A DNA stretch of 64,000 nt from JBAJNN01 sp036881905 (lineage in GTDB: Bacteria; Pseudomonadota; Alphaproteobacteria; Rhizobiales; Im1): the NCBI GenBank assembly GCA_036881905.1, contig JBAJNN010000008.1, positions 15,594 through 79,593 on the forward strand, read 5' to 3'. The notes beneath the pieces were generated by a model. The model was not told where the DNA came from and searched no databases. It saw nothing but the letters and a program-made list of their open reading frames with translations. The position numbers were made by a program, and so were the translations under genes. Positions 1-9,210 of this stretch are shown piece by piece (positions within the stretch are counted from its first letter, which is position 1; each line of letters opens with the position of its first letter).

Positions 1-795
1 ATCCTTCAAGGTCAGGGGTGGAAGCGGGGCTGGGAAACCCTCAAATATATCGGCGGTAACGCCAAAATCATTACCGAGCGCAGTTTTGGCGTGCCCGATG
101 GCGTCAACAGCGGTGATTTCGGTTTAGGGCTCGTCATTGATTTCTTTGGATTTTCGTCAAAAGCATCCGGATTCCCGGTGGCGTTCCGCTACCCAAGCGT
201 AACCGCGCTTGTGCCGGCGAATATCGGCGTCGTCGCCAATGCGCCGCATGAGAAATCGGCCCACGAATTCATTGACTTTCTGCTTTCGGATACGGGCCAG
301 AAATTGCTTTTCAATCCGAAGATCATGCGTCTTCCGGTCAATAAGGCGGCTTATGAAAACGCCCCGAAAGGGCTGCCGAATCCGTTCAATGGAAGCATCA
401 AGCCTGAGGTCAAGTTTGATACCGACATCTCCAAGCGGCGCTATAATGTGGTGAATTCGCTGTTCGACGTGATGATCACCTATCGTCTCGATGAGTTGCA
501 AACCGCGACGGCGGCTATCGAGAAGGCTGAAGCCGCTCTTGCGGAAAATAAAAACCCGAAGCCCGAGGCTTTGAAATTGCTTGAAGAGGCGAAGGCTTTG
601 CTTCGTAAACTTCCCGTTGACGAGGCCGGAGCGCTCGACCCGGATTTCAACGCCATATTCAAGACCAAGCGCAAGAAAAAAAGCGTCAAGGTCAAAGGTC
701 GCCAGGCTGAGATCGAGCAGAAATGGGACGCTCAAATCGTCAAAAACTATCGGGATGCGGCTGAACTTGCAAATAAGGCGCGTATGATGCTTTGA
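1..795 (+). CDS. Iron(III)-type ABC transporter substrate-binding protein, 5' truncated by the window
   Basis: The frame is open from base 1 and ends at TGA 793-795, so the gene starts upstream of the window and only about 264 C-terminal residues are seen. The visible part resembles the second lobe of FbpA-like periplasmic binding proteins (solute-binding family 1): a stretch about natural-looking pore-free globular fold, then near residues 75-100 of the fragment the ANAPHEKSAHEFIDFLLSD segment typical of this family, where a helix precedes the final lobe. The tail is unusual: about 90 residues rich in Ala, Glu and Lys, likely helical, including a KTKRKKKSVK basic patch, before the stop. The permease and ATPase genes follow at 928 and 2708 on the same strand, giving the normal binding protein-permease-ATPase order. 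Iron as substrate is inferred from the permease type; phosphonate or another ligand is possible. Confidence 0.8.
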   Translation: MLQGQGWKRGWETLKYIGGNAKIITERSFGVPDGVNSGDFGLGLVIDFFGFSSKASGFPVAFRYPSVTALVPANIGVVANAPHEKSAHEFIDFLLSDTGQKLLFNPKIMRLPVNKAAYENAPKGLPNPFNGSIKPEVKFDTDISKRRYNVVNSLFDVMITYRLDELQTATAAIEKAEAALAENKNPKPEALKLLEEAKALLRKLPVDEAGALDPDFNAIFKTKRKKKSVKVKGRQAEIEQKWDAQIVKNYRDAAELANKARMML

Positions 796-927
796 CCCGC
801 CGGCATCGTATATCGGAGGCGTCCGGCGGGAGGACGACAGGTGCCGTTGGGCACAGATGACCTTCCCCGCCAGAGACCTCCTGTCTCTGGCGGTTCCCTT
901 TCTTGAGCGGCATGGGGATATCCGAAT

Positions 928-2658
928 ATGGCGTTCGCGATTCTTCAATGGCCCGCGCGGCGGTCGTCGCCCGGTCCTTATATTGTCTCTGGCCTTATTG
1001 CCCTGTTTCTGTTCTCATTTTTGGTTTTTCCCGTGTTCAAGGTCATTCAGTTCGCTATTTACGATAGCGGACATGGCGGGCTGAGCTTGGTGAATTTTCA
1101 GGACTTTTTCAATAACGCTTTGTTGCGTCAGTCCTTTTACAACTCGGTCCATGTCGCCTTCCTGGCAGTTTTAGTGGCCTCGACCTTTGCGTTGCCACTG
1201 GCTTATTTCACGACACGATTTAATTTTTCGGGGTCGGTTATCATTCAGACCCTTTCATTCCTGCCACTCATCATGCCGCCCTTCATCGGCGCGGTCGCAA
1301 TGAAATTGCTGTTCGGCGCCAATGGCAGCGTAAATCTGCTTTTGCGTGATTATTTTGGCATCACTATACCGTTCATGGACGGTTTGAATGGTGTCATATT
1401 CGTTCAAAGCATACATTATTTCCCCTTTATTTTAGTCAATCTGTCGGCGAGTTTGCAAAATATCGACCGGTCGATGGAAGAAGCGGGCCAGATGCTCGGC
1501 TCAAGGGGGCTGCGGCTGTTTCGGCGTATCGTGTTTCCGCTGGCCATGCCCGGCTATATCGCCGGGGCCTCCCTGGTATTCGTGAAGGTATTCGACGATC
1601 TTGGAACGCCACTTCTCTTGAACGTAAACACGATGCTCGCTCCGCAGGCCTATTTACGAATTTCGTCAATCGGGACAGATGACCCGATGGGCTATGTTAT
1701 CTCGTGTATTCTCATTGCGTTTTCCGTATTCGCCATGTGGGTGGCGTTTTTGGGAACGCGCGGTAAAGACTATTCAACCATCCAGAAAGGCGGAGGCGGT
1801 TTGGCAAAGCGGGATTTGCGCCCGCATGAGCGTATTTTATGCTATGCGGTGATCATCCTTATTTTAGGGATCGTGCTTGCCCCACATCTGGGCCTTCTCT
1901 TGCTCTCTTTAGGATCCGTCTGGTCGTTCAGCGTGTTGCCGAGCGGTTTTACGTTTGCGCATTACGCCACGGCACTGACCTCGGCGAGGGTCTTTATTCA
2001 GAATATGCTTCTTTATGCCGGCTTGGCCGGCGTGATCGATATCGTTCTTGGGACAGTGATCGCTTACCTTGTGATGCGGACCAATGTCATTGGCCGCAAA
2101 TGGATCGAGCATATGGCGGTATCCGCTCTTGCCGTACCGGGCGTCGTTGTCGGCATAGGGTATCTTCGCGCTTTCTACGACATTGAGCTTCCCGTTACCG
2201 GCCATCCTCTGGCGACCTGGTGGGGCATTATCGTCATTGCGCTGGCCATACGCCGGCTTCCTTATGCCTTTCGCTCCTGTAGCGCCGCTTTGCGGCAAGT
2301 CTCGCCCGCTCTGGAAGAGGCGTCGGAAAACCTCGGGGCCTCCAGGTTGCGTACCGTTGGCCGTATCGTCGCACCGTTGATGACCGGTGGGCTGATTGCC
2401 GGTTTCATAACGAGCTTCGCGACGGCGGCGGTTGAACTGTCGGCAACGATCATGCTTGTATCGAGCCAGAATGACGCGCCGCTTTCCTACGGTCTCTACC
2501 TGTTCATGCAATCGGCCGCCGGTCGCGGTCCAGGCGCGGCATTGGGCGTTCTTGCCGTCATCATCGTCGGCCTGGCGACCTATTTGTCGCACCGCCTTGT
2601 CGGCAGGGCCCGTCAACAGCGTGTTCATGTCCAGGCCGCCGCGGAGGCAATCGGATGA
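928..2658 (+). CDS. Iron(III)-type ABC transporter permease, FbpB-like (two-lobed)
   Basis: 576 residues with about twelve hydrophobic segments, made of two homologous halves as in FbpB/ThiP-type permeases. Each half carries the cytoplasmic EAA loop that docks on the ATPase: EEAGQMLGSRGLRLFRRIV in the first half (about residue 190) and EEASENLGASRLRTVGRIV in the second (about residue 465). It would form the inner-membrane channel for the ligand delivered by the upstream binding protein. The ATG at 928 is preceded by a GGGGA stretch about ten bases away. The 132-base gap to the binding-protein gene contains no obvious terminator, so the three genes are probably one operon. Iron is the family-typical substrate, not proven here. 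Confidence 0.88.
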   Translation: MAFAILQWPARRSSPGPYIVSGLIALFLFSFLVFPVFKVIQFAIYDSGHGGLSLVNFQDFFNNALLRQSFYNSVHVAFLAVLVASTFALPLAYFTTRFNFSGSVIIQTLSFLPLIMPPFIGAVAMKLLFGANGSVNLLLRDYFGITIPFMDGLNGVIFVQSIHYFPFILVNLSASLQNIDRSMEEAGQMLGSRGLRLFRRIVFPLAMPGYIAGASLVFVKVFDDLGTPLLLNVNTMLAPQAYLRISSIGTDDPMGYVISCILIAFSVFAMWVAFLGTRGKDYSTIQKGGGGLAKRDLRPHERILCYAVIILILGIVLAPHLGLLLLSLGSVWSFSVLPSGFTFAHYATALTSARVFIQNMLLYAGLAGVIDIVLGTVIAYLVMRTNVIGRKWIEHMAVSALAVPGVVVGIGYLRAFYDIELPVTGHPLATWWGIIVIALAIRRLPYAFRSCSAALRQVSPALEEASENLGASRLRTVGRIVAPLMTGGLIAGFITSFATAAVELSATIMLVSSQNDAPLSYGLYLFMQSAAGRGPGAALGVLAVIIVGLATYLSHRLVGRARQQRVHVQAAAEAIG

Positions 2659-2707
2659 CGACTTCAACCAAAACAGCCATTGAAACCCCTCAAAACGAGC
2701 TCTCGAA

Positions 2708-3787
2708 GTGATGACCGACACGCCTACGACCCCTGTGCGGATCGATATTTGCGATCTTTCGTTGTCCTTTGGCGCGACAAAGGTGCTCAAGGGCCTGAAT
2801 CTCGCCATTGAACCTGGGGAATTGTTTGCTTTTCTGGGCCCGTCGGGGTCGGGAAAATCGACTCTATTGCGCGCTATCGCCGGTTTCGGCCCAATGCCGA
2901 AGGGAAAAATCCTTCTTGATGGACGCAACATCGTTGGCGACGTTCCCTGGCGCAGGAATGTCGGCATGGTGTTTCAGAATTATGCTCTCTGGCCCCATAT
3001 GACGGTTGCGAGAAATGTCGCCTTTGGTCTCGAGGAGCGAAAGGTTTCTACATCCGCGACCAAATCTCGTGTTCGCTCCGCCCTGGAACTGGTCGGCATG
3101 GGGGCGTATGGTGAGAGATATCCGTCACAGTTGTCGGGAGGGCAACAACAGCGTGTTGCGTTGGCGCGAACGATTGTGATTGAACCCGCGGTACTCTTGC
3201 TCGACGAACCTTTGTCGAATCTTGACGCGAATTTGCGCGTTCAAATGCGTCAAGAACTCTTGAAGTTACAGCGCCGTTTGGGGATCACGACGATTTTCGT
3301 CACTCATGACCAAGAAGAGGCCAATACGATTTGCGATCGTATCGCGGTTATGGCGAATGGCGTGGTTCAACAAACGGGTCGTCCGGAGGAGCTCTATGAT
3401 CATCCCGCCAACAGCTTTGTCGCCGAATTTTTGGGAACGGCAAACATCATTGACGGCAGGGTGATCCAAACCGCAAGCCGGCGTATGGTTTTTGAAGGCG
3501 GAGCCGATTTCACAGTCCCTCTTTCGAACAGTGAGACTCCCGGGGTTGCGCGATTGGTCCTTCGCCCCCAGGCCATGGAATTTTGTGACCGTGATGGCGT
3601 TGATTGCCTGTCGGGACGGGTTGTGTCGGCCGAATTTCTTGGTGGCATGGTGCGCTATCTGGTGCGGCTGAGCGGAATCGATCTTGTGGTTGACGAGCGG
3701 CATATACGCGGAACCGCGCGTCGGTCCGCCGGTGATGATGCGTATCTTAAACTTGATCCCGGCCAGGCCGTTTTGATTAGAGATTAG
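2708..3787 (+). CDS. Iron(III)-type ABC transporter ATP-binding protein, FbpC/PotA-like
   Basis: About 359 residues. The ATPase domain shows a Walker A motif GPSGSGKST near residue 44, the Q-loop in VFQNYALWPHM, the signature LSGGQQQRVALAR near residue 143 and Walker B VLLLDEPLSNLD, followed by the switch histidine in FVTHDQEE. The last 110 or so residues form a TOBE-type regulatory domain (VLRPQAMEF onward), typical of iron, polyamine and sugar importers. The start may be GTG 2708 or the adjacent ATG 2711. It lies 49 bases after the permease gene and would energise that importer. The next gene, glnE, is convergent. Confidence 0.88.
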   Translation: MMTDTPTTPVRIDICDLSLSFGATKVLKGLNLAIEPGELFAFLGPSGSGKSTLLRAIAGFGPMPKGKILLDGRNIVGDVPWRRNVGMVFQNYALWPHMTVARNVAFGLEERKVSTSATKSRVRSALELVGMGAYGERYPSQLSGGQQQRVALARTIVIEPAVLLLDEPLSNLDANLRVQMRQELLKLQRRLGITTIFVTHDQEEANTICDRIAVMANGVVQQTGRPEELYDHPANSFVAEFLGTANIIDGRVIQTASRRMVFEGGADFTVPLSNSETPGVARLVLRPQAMEFCDRDGVDCLSGRVVSAEFLGGMVRYLVRLSGIDLVVDERHIRGTARRSAGDDAYLKLDPGQAVLIRD

Positions 3788-3963
3788 GGAATGGAACAGC
3801 AAATAAGGACCACAACCGGTCGCCCTGCTTCGCCGATTTGGGACGGATTGGGTGATGATCGGATAGTTCCCGAAGCTCGTGCGGCGCAAGCTGAAGTGAT
3901 TCAGCACCCGAGGTTGCTTATGAGCTCACGTTCCGCGACTTGGGACCAAACGACCGCAACGTC

Positions 3964-6924
3964 TTATTGTGTAATTGGTGCGACAATATTCTCGAACAAC
4001 GCGAAAACACGTTCCTTCGTATCGGCCAGGCGGGATTCGAGCGCGCTTAAATCCGGCTCATAACAGGCTTTAAGCAGAAGACCAACCAGTTCGCGTGGCA
4101 TTTTTTCCGGGCCAACCCCATCCGGCATACACAGCCCCATGACTTGCGTGAGGCGCTGATAAAACTCATGGGCCGAGAGCAGAAGATTCAAAGGGGCTGC
4201 ACCCAACAGACCTTCCCCCGCCAACCGCTTCAAAGCGGTTGCGGTGTTGTGGTGCAAAATCGGTTCATGGCGGGCGCCATGGGCAAGCTGTAGAAATTGC
4301 GTAATGAATTCTATATCGGTGAGTCCGCCACGAGCATGTTTTATGTCCCACCGGCCCCGGGCGCCAAATTCCTTGATTAAATGGCGGCGCATGGCGCCAA
4401 CATCGCGGCGCAATTTTCGGGTGCTACAAGGTTGGCGCAGGATGGCGGAAATAGTTTTTTCAACCTCTTGGCTAAGCCGCGCATCGCCGGCCACGATCCG
4501 CGCCCGGGTCAGGGCCATGCGTTCCCAGCCCCAGGCCGATTCCTTATGGTAAGTCGCGAAACTTGCGATATGCGTCGCCAGCGGCCCAGCCTTTCCCGAC
4601 GGTCGCAAGCGCATATCCACAGTATAGAGGATTCCTTCGGCACTCGGCGCGCACAATGCCGCGACAAGGCGTTTGGTCAGGCGGACATAATATCGCCCGG
4701 CCATCAGCGGCTTAGGACCATCGGACATGGCGGCGTCATCAGCGGTCTCGTAAATGAGGATCATATCGAGATCGGACTTAGCCGTCATCTCGCAGCCACC
4801 CCATTTGCCCAGCGCCAGAACAACGGCTTCTCCGCCCGGCAAATGGCCGTGCACTTGCGCGAATTCATCCCGACAGGCCTTGAAAAGCTGCGCGGCCAGA
4901 CGATCGGCAAGGCGGGTATAGGCGCATCCTGCCTCCGCAGCGTCAACCGTATCGGATAACACCCGCACGCCGATACGAAACATTTGCTCATGACCAATGA
5001 TGCGAGCCCGATCGAGACGCTCTTCAAGCATCGCTGCTCCGTCAAAAGCATCTTCTACCAGATGCGCAATGGCCTCAGCTTTTGGAAAGGGGCCGAAAAA
5101 ATCGGGGTCGAGCACGGCATCGAAAATTTGCGGGCGGCGGCTCAATTCCCGGGCAAGACGGGGGGAAGTTCCCATAATCATGGCAATGAGATCGAGAAAT
5201 TTCGGGTTGGACCACAACAGTGAGAAAATCTGCACCCCTGAGGGCAATCCGGAAAGAAACCGGTCGAAGGCAAAAAACGCGCCATCGGGATCATCCACCT
5301 TTGAGAGCGCCCGTAAAAGGGCCGGCATGATCTCGGTTAACCGGCCACGGGATCGCGCACTGCGGGTTGCGGGAAAGCGGCTGAAATGCCAGCTGCGAAT
5401 CGTGGCCGCAATTTCTAAAACCTTCACAAAGCCCAGCCTGGACAAAGTCTCAAGCGTACCGGGATCATCGCCGGTGCCGGTGAAGACGAGGTTGCTGGAG
5501 CACGCGCCAAGCCCGGACGAATGCTCAAACAACGCGCTATAATGGCGTTCCACGGTTTTCAGGACGCTTTCAAGCGCGGTCTCGAACGCCCGGTCGCCGA
5601 TATAGCCGGCGAAGGCGACGAATCTGGAAAAGACATCCTCATCTGTCGGCAAGCTATGGGTTTGTTCATCATTCACCATTTGCAACCGGTGTTCGATGGC
5701 GCGTAAAAAGCGATAGGCGGCCTTCATCTCATCGGCCGTCGCGGCGGCGATCCAGCCAGTTTGCGCCAACATGTCAAGCATTTCAAGCGTCATGCGGCCA
5801 CGTAAAGCCGGTGTGCGACCGCCGGCAATGAGTTGCTGGGTTTGGACAAAAAGCTCGATTTCCCTGATCCCGCCGCGGCCCAGCTTGATATTGTGGCCGC
5901 GCACCGCAACACTGCCACATCCTTTCGCGCTGTGCATCTGCCGTTTGAGCGACTGGACATCGAGTATGGCGGCAAAATCGAGATGTTTGCGCCAGATAAA
6001 GCCGGAAAGCCTACCGAGTAAAGCTGCCCCCGCCGCCAGATCGCCAGCGACGGGACGCGCCTTGATCATGGCGGCACGTTCCCAGTTCTGGCCGAAATTT
6101 TCATAATATCGCGCCACCGTTTCCACGGCGATGGCCACATTGGTCGCACGCGGATCGGGACGCAGCCGCAGATCAACCCTGAACACATACCCTTGCGCGG
6201 TTCTGTCCTGGAGAGCCTGGACCAGCTTGCGGGTCAAACGCACGAAGAAGCGCGACGCCTCTATGTCGGCGGCTAACGGGGCCGCTTTCGGGTCGTAGGA
6301 AACGACGAGGTCTATATCGCTCGAATAATTCAACTCGCGCGCGCCATATTTCCCCATGGCCAACACGATATAGTGGCTGCCGCGCCCGGGGCGGCGTGGG
6401 TCAAGGCCAATGATCGCCCCCTTGCCCATGGAGTCGCGGATCAGCCAGTCCACGGCCCCGCCCACAGCCGCATCGGCAAAGGCCGACAAGCCCTCGCTCA
6501 CCTCCCGCGCGGTCCAGACATTGCCAAGATCAAGAAGACCGACGCCTAGGGCCATGCGCAGTCGGGAGCACCGCAGGGTCTCTTTAAGTGTCTTTTCATC
6601 GCTGGCTGCGGCCAGTTGCGCCGCAAGATCGGCAATCACCCCATCGAGAATCGCCGCCGGATCGGGTGCGGCCAGAATCACAGCGGTAAAACCCGGATCG
6701 CGCATGATCGTATCACGTAGGAAAGGCGCGGCATAAAAAATCGCGTTGAGCAAAGTTTCATGTCTCGGGCTTTGCCCCAGACAGGCGAGCAGGTTTTCAG
6801 CATCGGCGGCCTCTTCACCGGCCCCGCCGGCACGCATGCGCAGATCGTCGATAAAAGGCCGGGCCGCTGCCCGTGCTCTGGCATCAGCGAGAGGGAACAA
6901 AGAGTCGACGCCTGAGATCGGCAC
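3964..6924 (-). CDS. glnE: Bifunctional glutamine-synthetase adenylyltransferase/deadenylylase
   Basis: 986 residues, the usual length for GlnE. The protein adds AMP to, and removes it from, glutamine synthetase, and so sets nitrogen assimilation in response to PII and glutamine. Two nucleotidyltransferase domains are visible: the N-terminal deadenylylase core with YSSDIDLVVSYD around residue 200, and the C-terminal adenylyltransferase core with KSDLDMILIYE around residue 716. Each contains the paired acidic metal ligands DxD. The PII-responsive region lies between and after them. It is the last gene of a minus-strand series (degP, response regulator, kinase, glnE) and starts 12 bases after the kinase stop codon, so it is probably co-transcribed with it. 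This neighbourhood is common in Hyphomicrobiales. Confidence 0.95.
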   Translation of the reverse strand: MPISGVDSLFPLADARARAAARPFIDDLRMRAGGAGEEAADAENLLACLGQSPRHETLLNAIFYAAPFLRDTIMRDPGFTAVILAAPDPAAILDGVIADLAAQLAAASDEKTLKETLRCSRLRMALGVGLLDLGNVWTAREVSEGLSAFADAAVGGAVDWLIRDSMGKGAIIGLDPRRPGRGSHYIVLAMGKYGARELNYSSDIDLVVSYDPKAAPLAADIEASRFFVRLTRKLVQALQDRTAQGYVFRVDLRLRPDPRATNVAIAVETVARYYENFGQNWERAAMIKARPVAGDLAAGAALLGRLSGFIWRKHLDFAAILDVQSLKRQMHSAKGCGSVAVRGHNIKLGRGGIREIELFVQTQQLIAGGRTPALRGRMTLEMLDMLAQTGWIAAATADEMKAAYRFLRAIEHRLQMVNDEQTHSLPTDEDVFSRFVAFAGYIGDRAFETALESVLKTVERHYSALFEHSSGLGACSSNLVFTGTGDDPGTLETLSRLGFVKVLEIAATIRSWHFSRFPATRSARSRGRLTEIMPALLRALSKVDDPDGAFFAFDRFLSGLPSGVQIFSLLWSNPKFLDLIAMIMGTSPRLARELSRRPQIFDAVLDPDFFGPFPKAEAIAHLVEDAFDGAAMLEERLDRARIIGHEQMFRIGVRVLSDTVDAAEAGCAYTRLADRLAAQLFKACRDEFAQVHGHLPGGEAVVLALGKWGGCEMTAKSDLDMILIYETADDAAMSDGPKPLMAGRYYVRLTKRLVAALCAPSAEGILYTVDMRLRPSGKAGPLATHIASFATYHKESAWGWERMALTRARIVAGDARLSQEVEKTISAILRQPCSTRKLRRDVGAMRRHLIKEFGARGRWDIKHARGGLTDIEFITQFLQLAHGARHEPILHHNTATALKRLAGEGLLGAAPLNLLLSAHEFYQRLTQVMGLCMPDGVGPEKMPRELVGLLLKACYEPDLSALESRLADTKERVFALFENIVAPITQ

Positions 6925-6936
6925 TACGGGCCTCCC

Positions 6937-8331
6937 CTATCGCCCGATCTTATTCAGGGCGAGAACCAACTCTACCCGCAAGCCGGGATTATTGTCGATA
7001 AGCCGCAATGAACCGCCATGACATGCCGCCACGGCCTTGACAAGACTCAGACCGAGCCCGTTGCCGGGTTTGGAACGCCCCGGCGTCAGGCGAACGAAGC
7101 GTTTCAGAACATGCTCGCGCTGGGAGGCCGCAATGCCCGGACCCCGATCGGCGACGCTGATAACGACCGTATCATTATGCCGATGCGCTGCAATCTCTAT
7201 CACTGGAGGGCAGCTAGACGCGACGCCGTATTTTAGTGCGTTATCGAGAAGATTCGTTAGCGCCTGAGCCAGAAGCTGGCGGTTGGCCCGCAAGCCAAGG
7301 CCGCGCTCAACCCGGCAATTGAGCGCTCCTCCCGCATCCTCCACAAGGGGCGCGAAAAGATCGCGCAACTCATTGACAAGCACCCCGACGTCAATATCGC
7401 AGACATTGTCCTTCAGCCCGCCGAATTGAGCGCGGTCGATGAGCAACAGGGCATCGAAGATATGCAAAATCCGGTCCGCTTCCTCAAGCGTATGCTTAAG
7501 AGCCTTACGCCAGGTTGCACTATCGCCCTTCCCAAGCGCAGTCTCGACCCGCGCACGCAATCGCGTCAGCGGTGTTTTGAGATCATGGGCAATATTGCTT
7601 GAAATTTCCTTCATGCCGGTCATCAGCCGTTCGATCCGAGCGAGCATCCGGTTGAGATCCCCCGCCAGCCGGTCGAGCTCGCCACCGCTCCCGCCGACCG
7701 GCACGCGGCCGGACAGATCGCCCGCCATGATTCGGTGTATCGTTCGTGATATGGTATTGATCCGCTTGAGAAAATTGCGGCTCATCAACAGGCCGCCGCC
7801 AAGGCCGAAAACAATGACCAGCACAATCGCCGAGAATTGCGTGCGTTTGATCAAATGACCGAAATCGCGCCGCGTCTGCACATCCCGGCCCACCAGAAGG
7901 CTAAATCCTCGATCCAGCGGGATGCGAAAAGCACGAATCTGACGGCGATCGAAACCATTCGCAGTTGCAACCAAATAGGGAAATTCCAGCCAGCCGCGTC
8001 TGCCCAATGCCTTGACCGGCAGGCCGTTGAGGTTGCCCGCGATCCGGTGACCAAAAAAATCGGTCAGGAGGTAAAAATTGTCGCTGGAATAACCGCCGCG
8101 CCGTCTGATCGTCTCCACAAGGCCCGCAAGCCCTCCCTGATCATAGCTCTCGACCAGTGAGGCCACCTCCGCGTCGATGCCCGCTTCGACTTGGCGCTCA
8201 AACAGAACAACCGTATTGACATAGATGTAGAGCAGTATGAGGCTAACCGAAAGGGCGAACGCCGCCATATAAAAGGATGTCAGGCGGAAAGTCGAGGTTT
8301 TGGCGAGTCTGAGCATCATGGGTTTCTTCAA
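6937..8331 (-). CDS. OmpR-family sensor histidine kinase
   Basis: 464 residues. One membrane segment near residues 18-40, a periplasmic loop of about 120 residues, a second membrane segment near 170-190, a HAMP linker (SRTIHRIMAGDLSGRVP), the dimerisation/phosphoacceptor helix with SSNIAHDLKTPLTRLRARV (His about residue 254), and an HATPase domain with N (LLDNALKYG), G1 (VADRGPGI) and G2 (KPGNGLGLSLV) boxes. All catalytic features are present. The response-regulator gene lies 39 bases upstream on the same strand and is the obvious partner. The position beside degP suggests an envelope-stress or metal signal, but the signal cannot be read from the sequence. A few alternative start codons exist at the N-terminus (ATG 8331 or one 12 bases later). 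Confidence 0.9.
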   Translation of the reverse strand: MKKPMMLRLAKTSTFRLTSFYMAAFALSVSLILLYIYVNTVVLFERQVEAGIDAEVASLVESYDQGGLAGLVETIRRRGGYSSDNFYLLTDFFGHRIAGNLNGLPVKALGRRGWLEFPYLVATANGFDRRQIRAFRIPLDRGFSLLVGRDVQTRRDFGHLIKRTQFSAIVLVIVFGLGGGLLMSRNFLKRINTISRTIHRIMAGDLSGRVPVGGSGGELDRLAGDLNRMLARIERLMTGMKEISSNIAHDLKTPLTRLRARVETALGKGDSATWRKALKHTLEEADRILHIFDALLLIDRAQFGGLKDNVCDIDVGVLVNELRDLFAPLVEDAGGALNCRVERGLGLRANRQLLAQALTNLLDNALKYGVASSCPPVIEIAAHRHNDTVVISVADRGPGIAASQREHVLKRFVRLTPGRSKPGNGLGLSLVKAVAACHGGSLRLIDNNPGLRVELVLALNKIGR

Positions 8332-8370
8332 TAGGCCAGCGTCGCACGGTGTTCGCGAAAGAATTGGTAA

Positions 8371-9057
8371 TCACCATTTTGTCGCCGGAGCGCGCAGCAG
8401 GTAACCCGCGCCGCGAATGGTATGAAGCAGTGGTTCGTCGAACCCCCTGTCGATCTTCGCGCGCAACCTTGAGATATGAACATCGATCACATTGGTTTGC
8501 GGGTCGAAATGGTAGTCCCACAGCTTTTCCAGCAACATGGTGCGGGTCACCACGCGTCCAGCGTTCTTCATGAGATATTCAAGTAGTCTGAATTCGCGGG
8601 GCTGTAAGATAATCTCGCGCCGCGCACGCCTGACTCTGCGCGACAAAAGGTCCATTTCCAAAGGTCCAACCACAAGACGAGTTTTCGTCTCGGTCGGAGT
8701 CTTGCGGCGGGCCAAGCTCTCCACACGAGCCAAAAGCTCGGCGAATACGTAAGGTTTGGGCAAATAATCATCGCCGCCGGCGCGCAGACCATCAACCTTG
8801 TCGTCAACATCGCCAAGCGCACTGAGTATCAAAACCGGCGTCGCAATCCCCTCCCGGCGCAAGGTTTCCACCACCGCCAACCCATCGAGACCGGGCAACA
8901 AGCGATCGATGATCAGCATATCATGAAGGCCGTCGCGAGCAACCTCGATCCCCTGTTCGCCATCGCCGACATGATCAGCGACATGACCGCTCTGCCTTAA
9001 TCCCTCTATGAGATAATGTGCAGCCTGAACGTCATCTTCCACAACCAGAATGCGCAT
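8371..9057 (-). CDS. OmpR/PhoB-family response regulator
   Basis: 228 residues. The receiver domain (residues 1-118) has the acidic pocket EDD at residues 7-9, the phosphoacceptor aspartate in MLIIDRLLPG (about residue 51), and a conserved Lys in YLPKPY (about 101). The C-terminal winged-helix DNA-binding domain (about 125-225) contains REFRLLEYLMKNAGRVVTR and the recognition helix region NVIDVHISRLRAKID. It should bind promoter DNA as a phosphorylated dimer and is paired with the kinase immediately downstream. The genes it controls are unknown; degP, 153 bases upstream on the same strand, is a plausible target by position only. Confidence 0.93.
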   Translation of the reverse strand: MRILVVEDDVQAAHYLIEGLRQSGHVADHVGDGEQGIEVARDGLHDMLIIDRLLPGLDGLAVVETLRREGIATPVLILSALGDVDDKVDGLRAGGDDYLPKPYVFAELLARVESLARRKTPTETKTRLVVGPLEMDLLSRRVRRARREIILQPREFRLLEYLMKNAGRVVTRTMLLEKLWDYHFDPQTNVIDVHISRLRAKIDRGFDEPLLHTIRGAGYLLRAPATKW

Positions 9058-9210
9058 TGGCCTTTGTCCTGTAATTCATACCAACCGCCACCGAAGCAAC
9101 CCATTGGCTTATACTGGCCCGGCATTTTATGAGAAAAAACCGGCAAAGGCCGAACGACCACTGCCGGTTTGTTCACTATTATGGCCCAAAACACATGGAG
9201 CCCGGGGCAA

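Noticed and set aside
157..948. Long open frame on the minus strand opposite the binding-protein gene
   Set aside because: It is a shadow of the plus-strand coding sequence; its product has no family features and would overlap the permease start.
1909..2967. 352-codon open frame on the minus strand opposite the permease gene
   Set aside because: It lies opposite well-supported permease and ATPase genes and codes for a low-complexity, charged protein without motifs.
3788..3963. A small plus-strand frame of 90 codons between the ATPase gene and glnE
   Set aside because: It runs into glnE on the opposite strand and has no recognisable product or ribosome-binding site.
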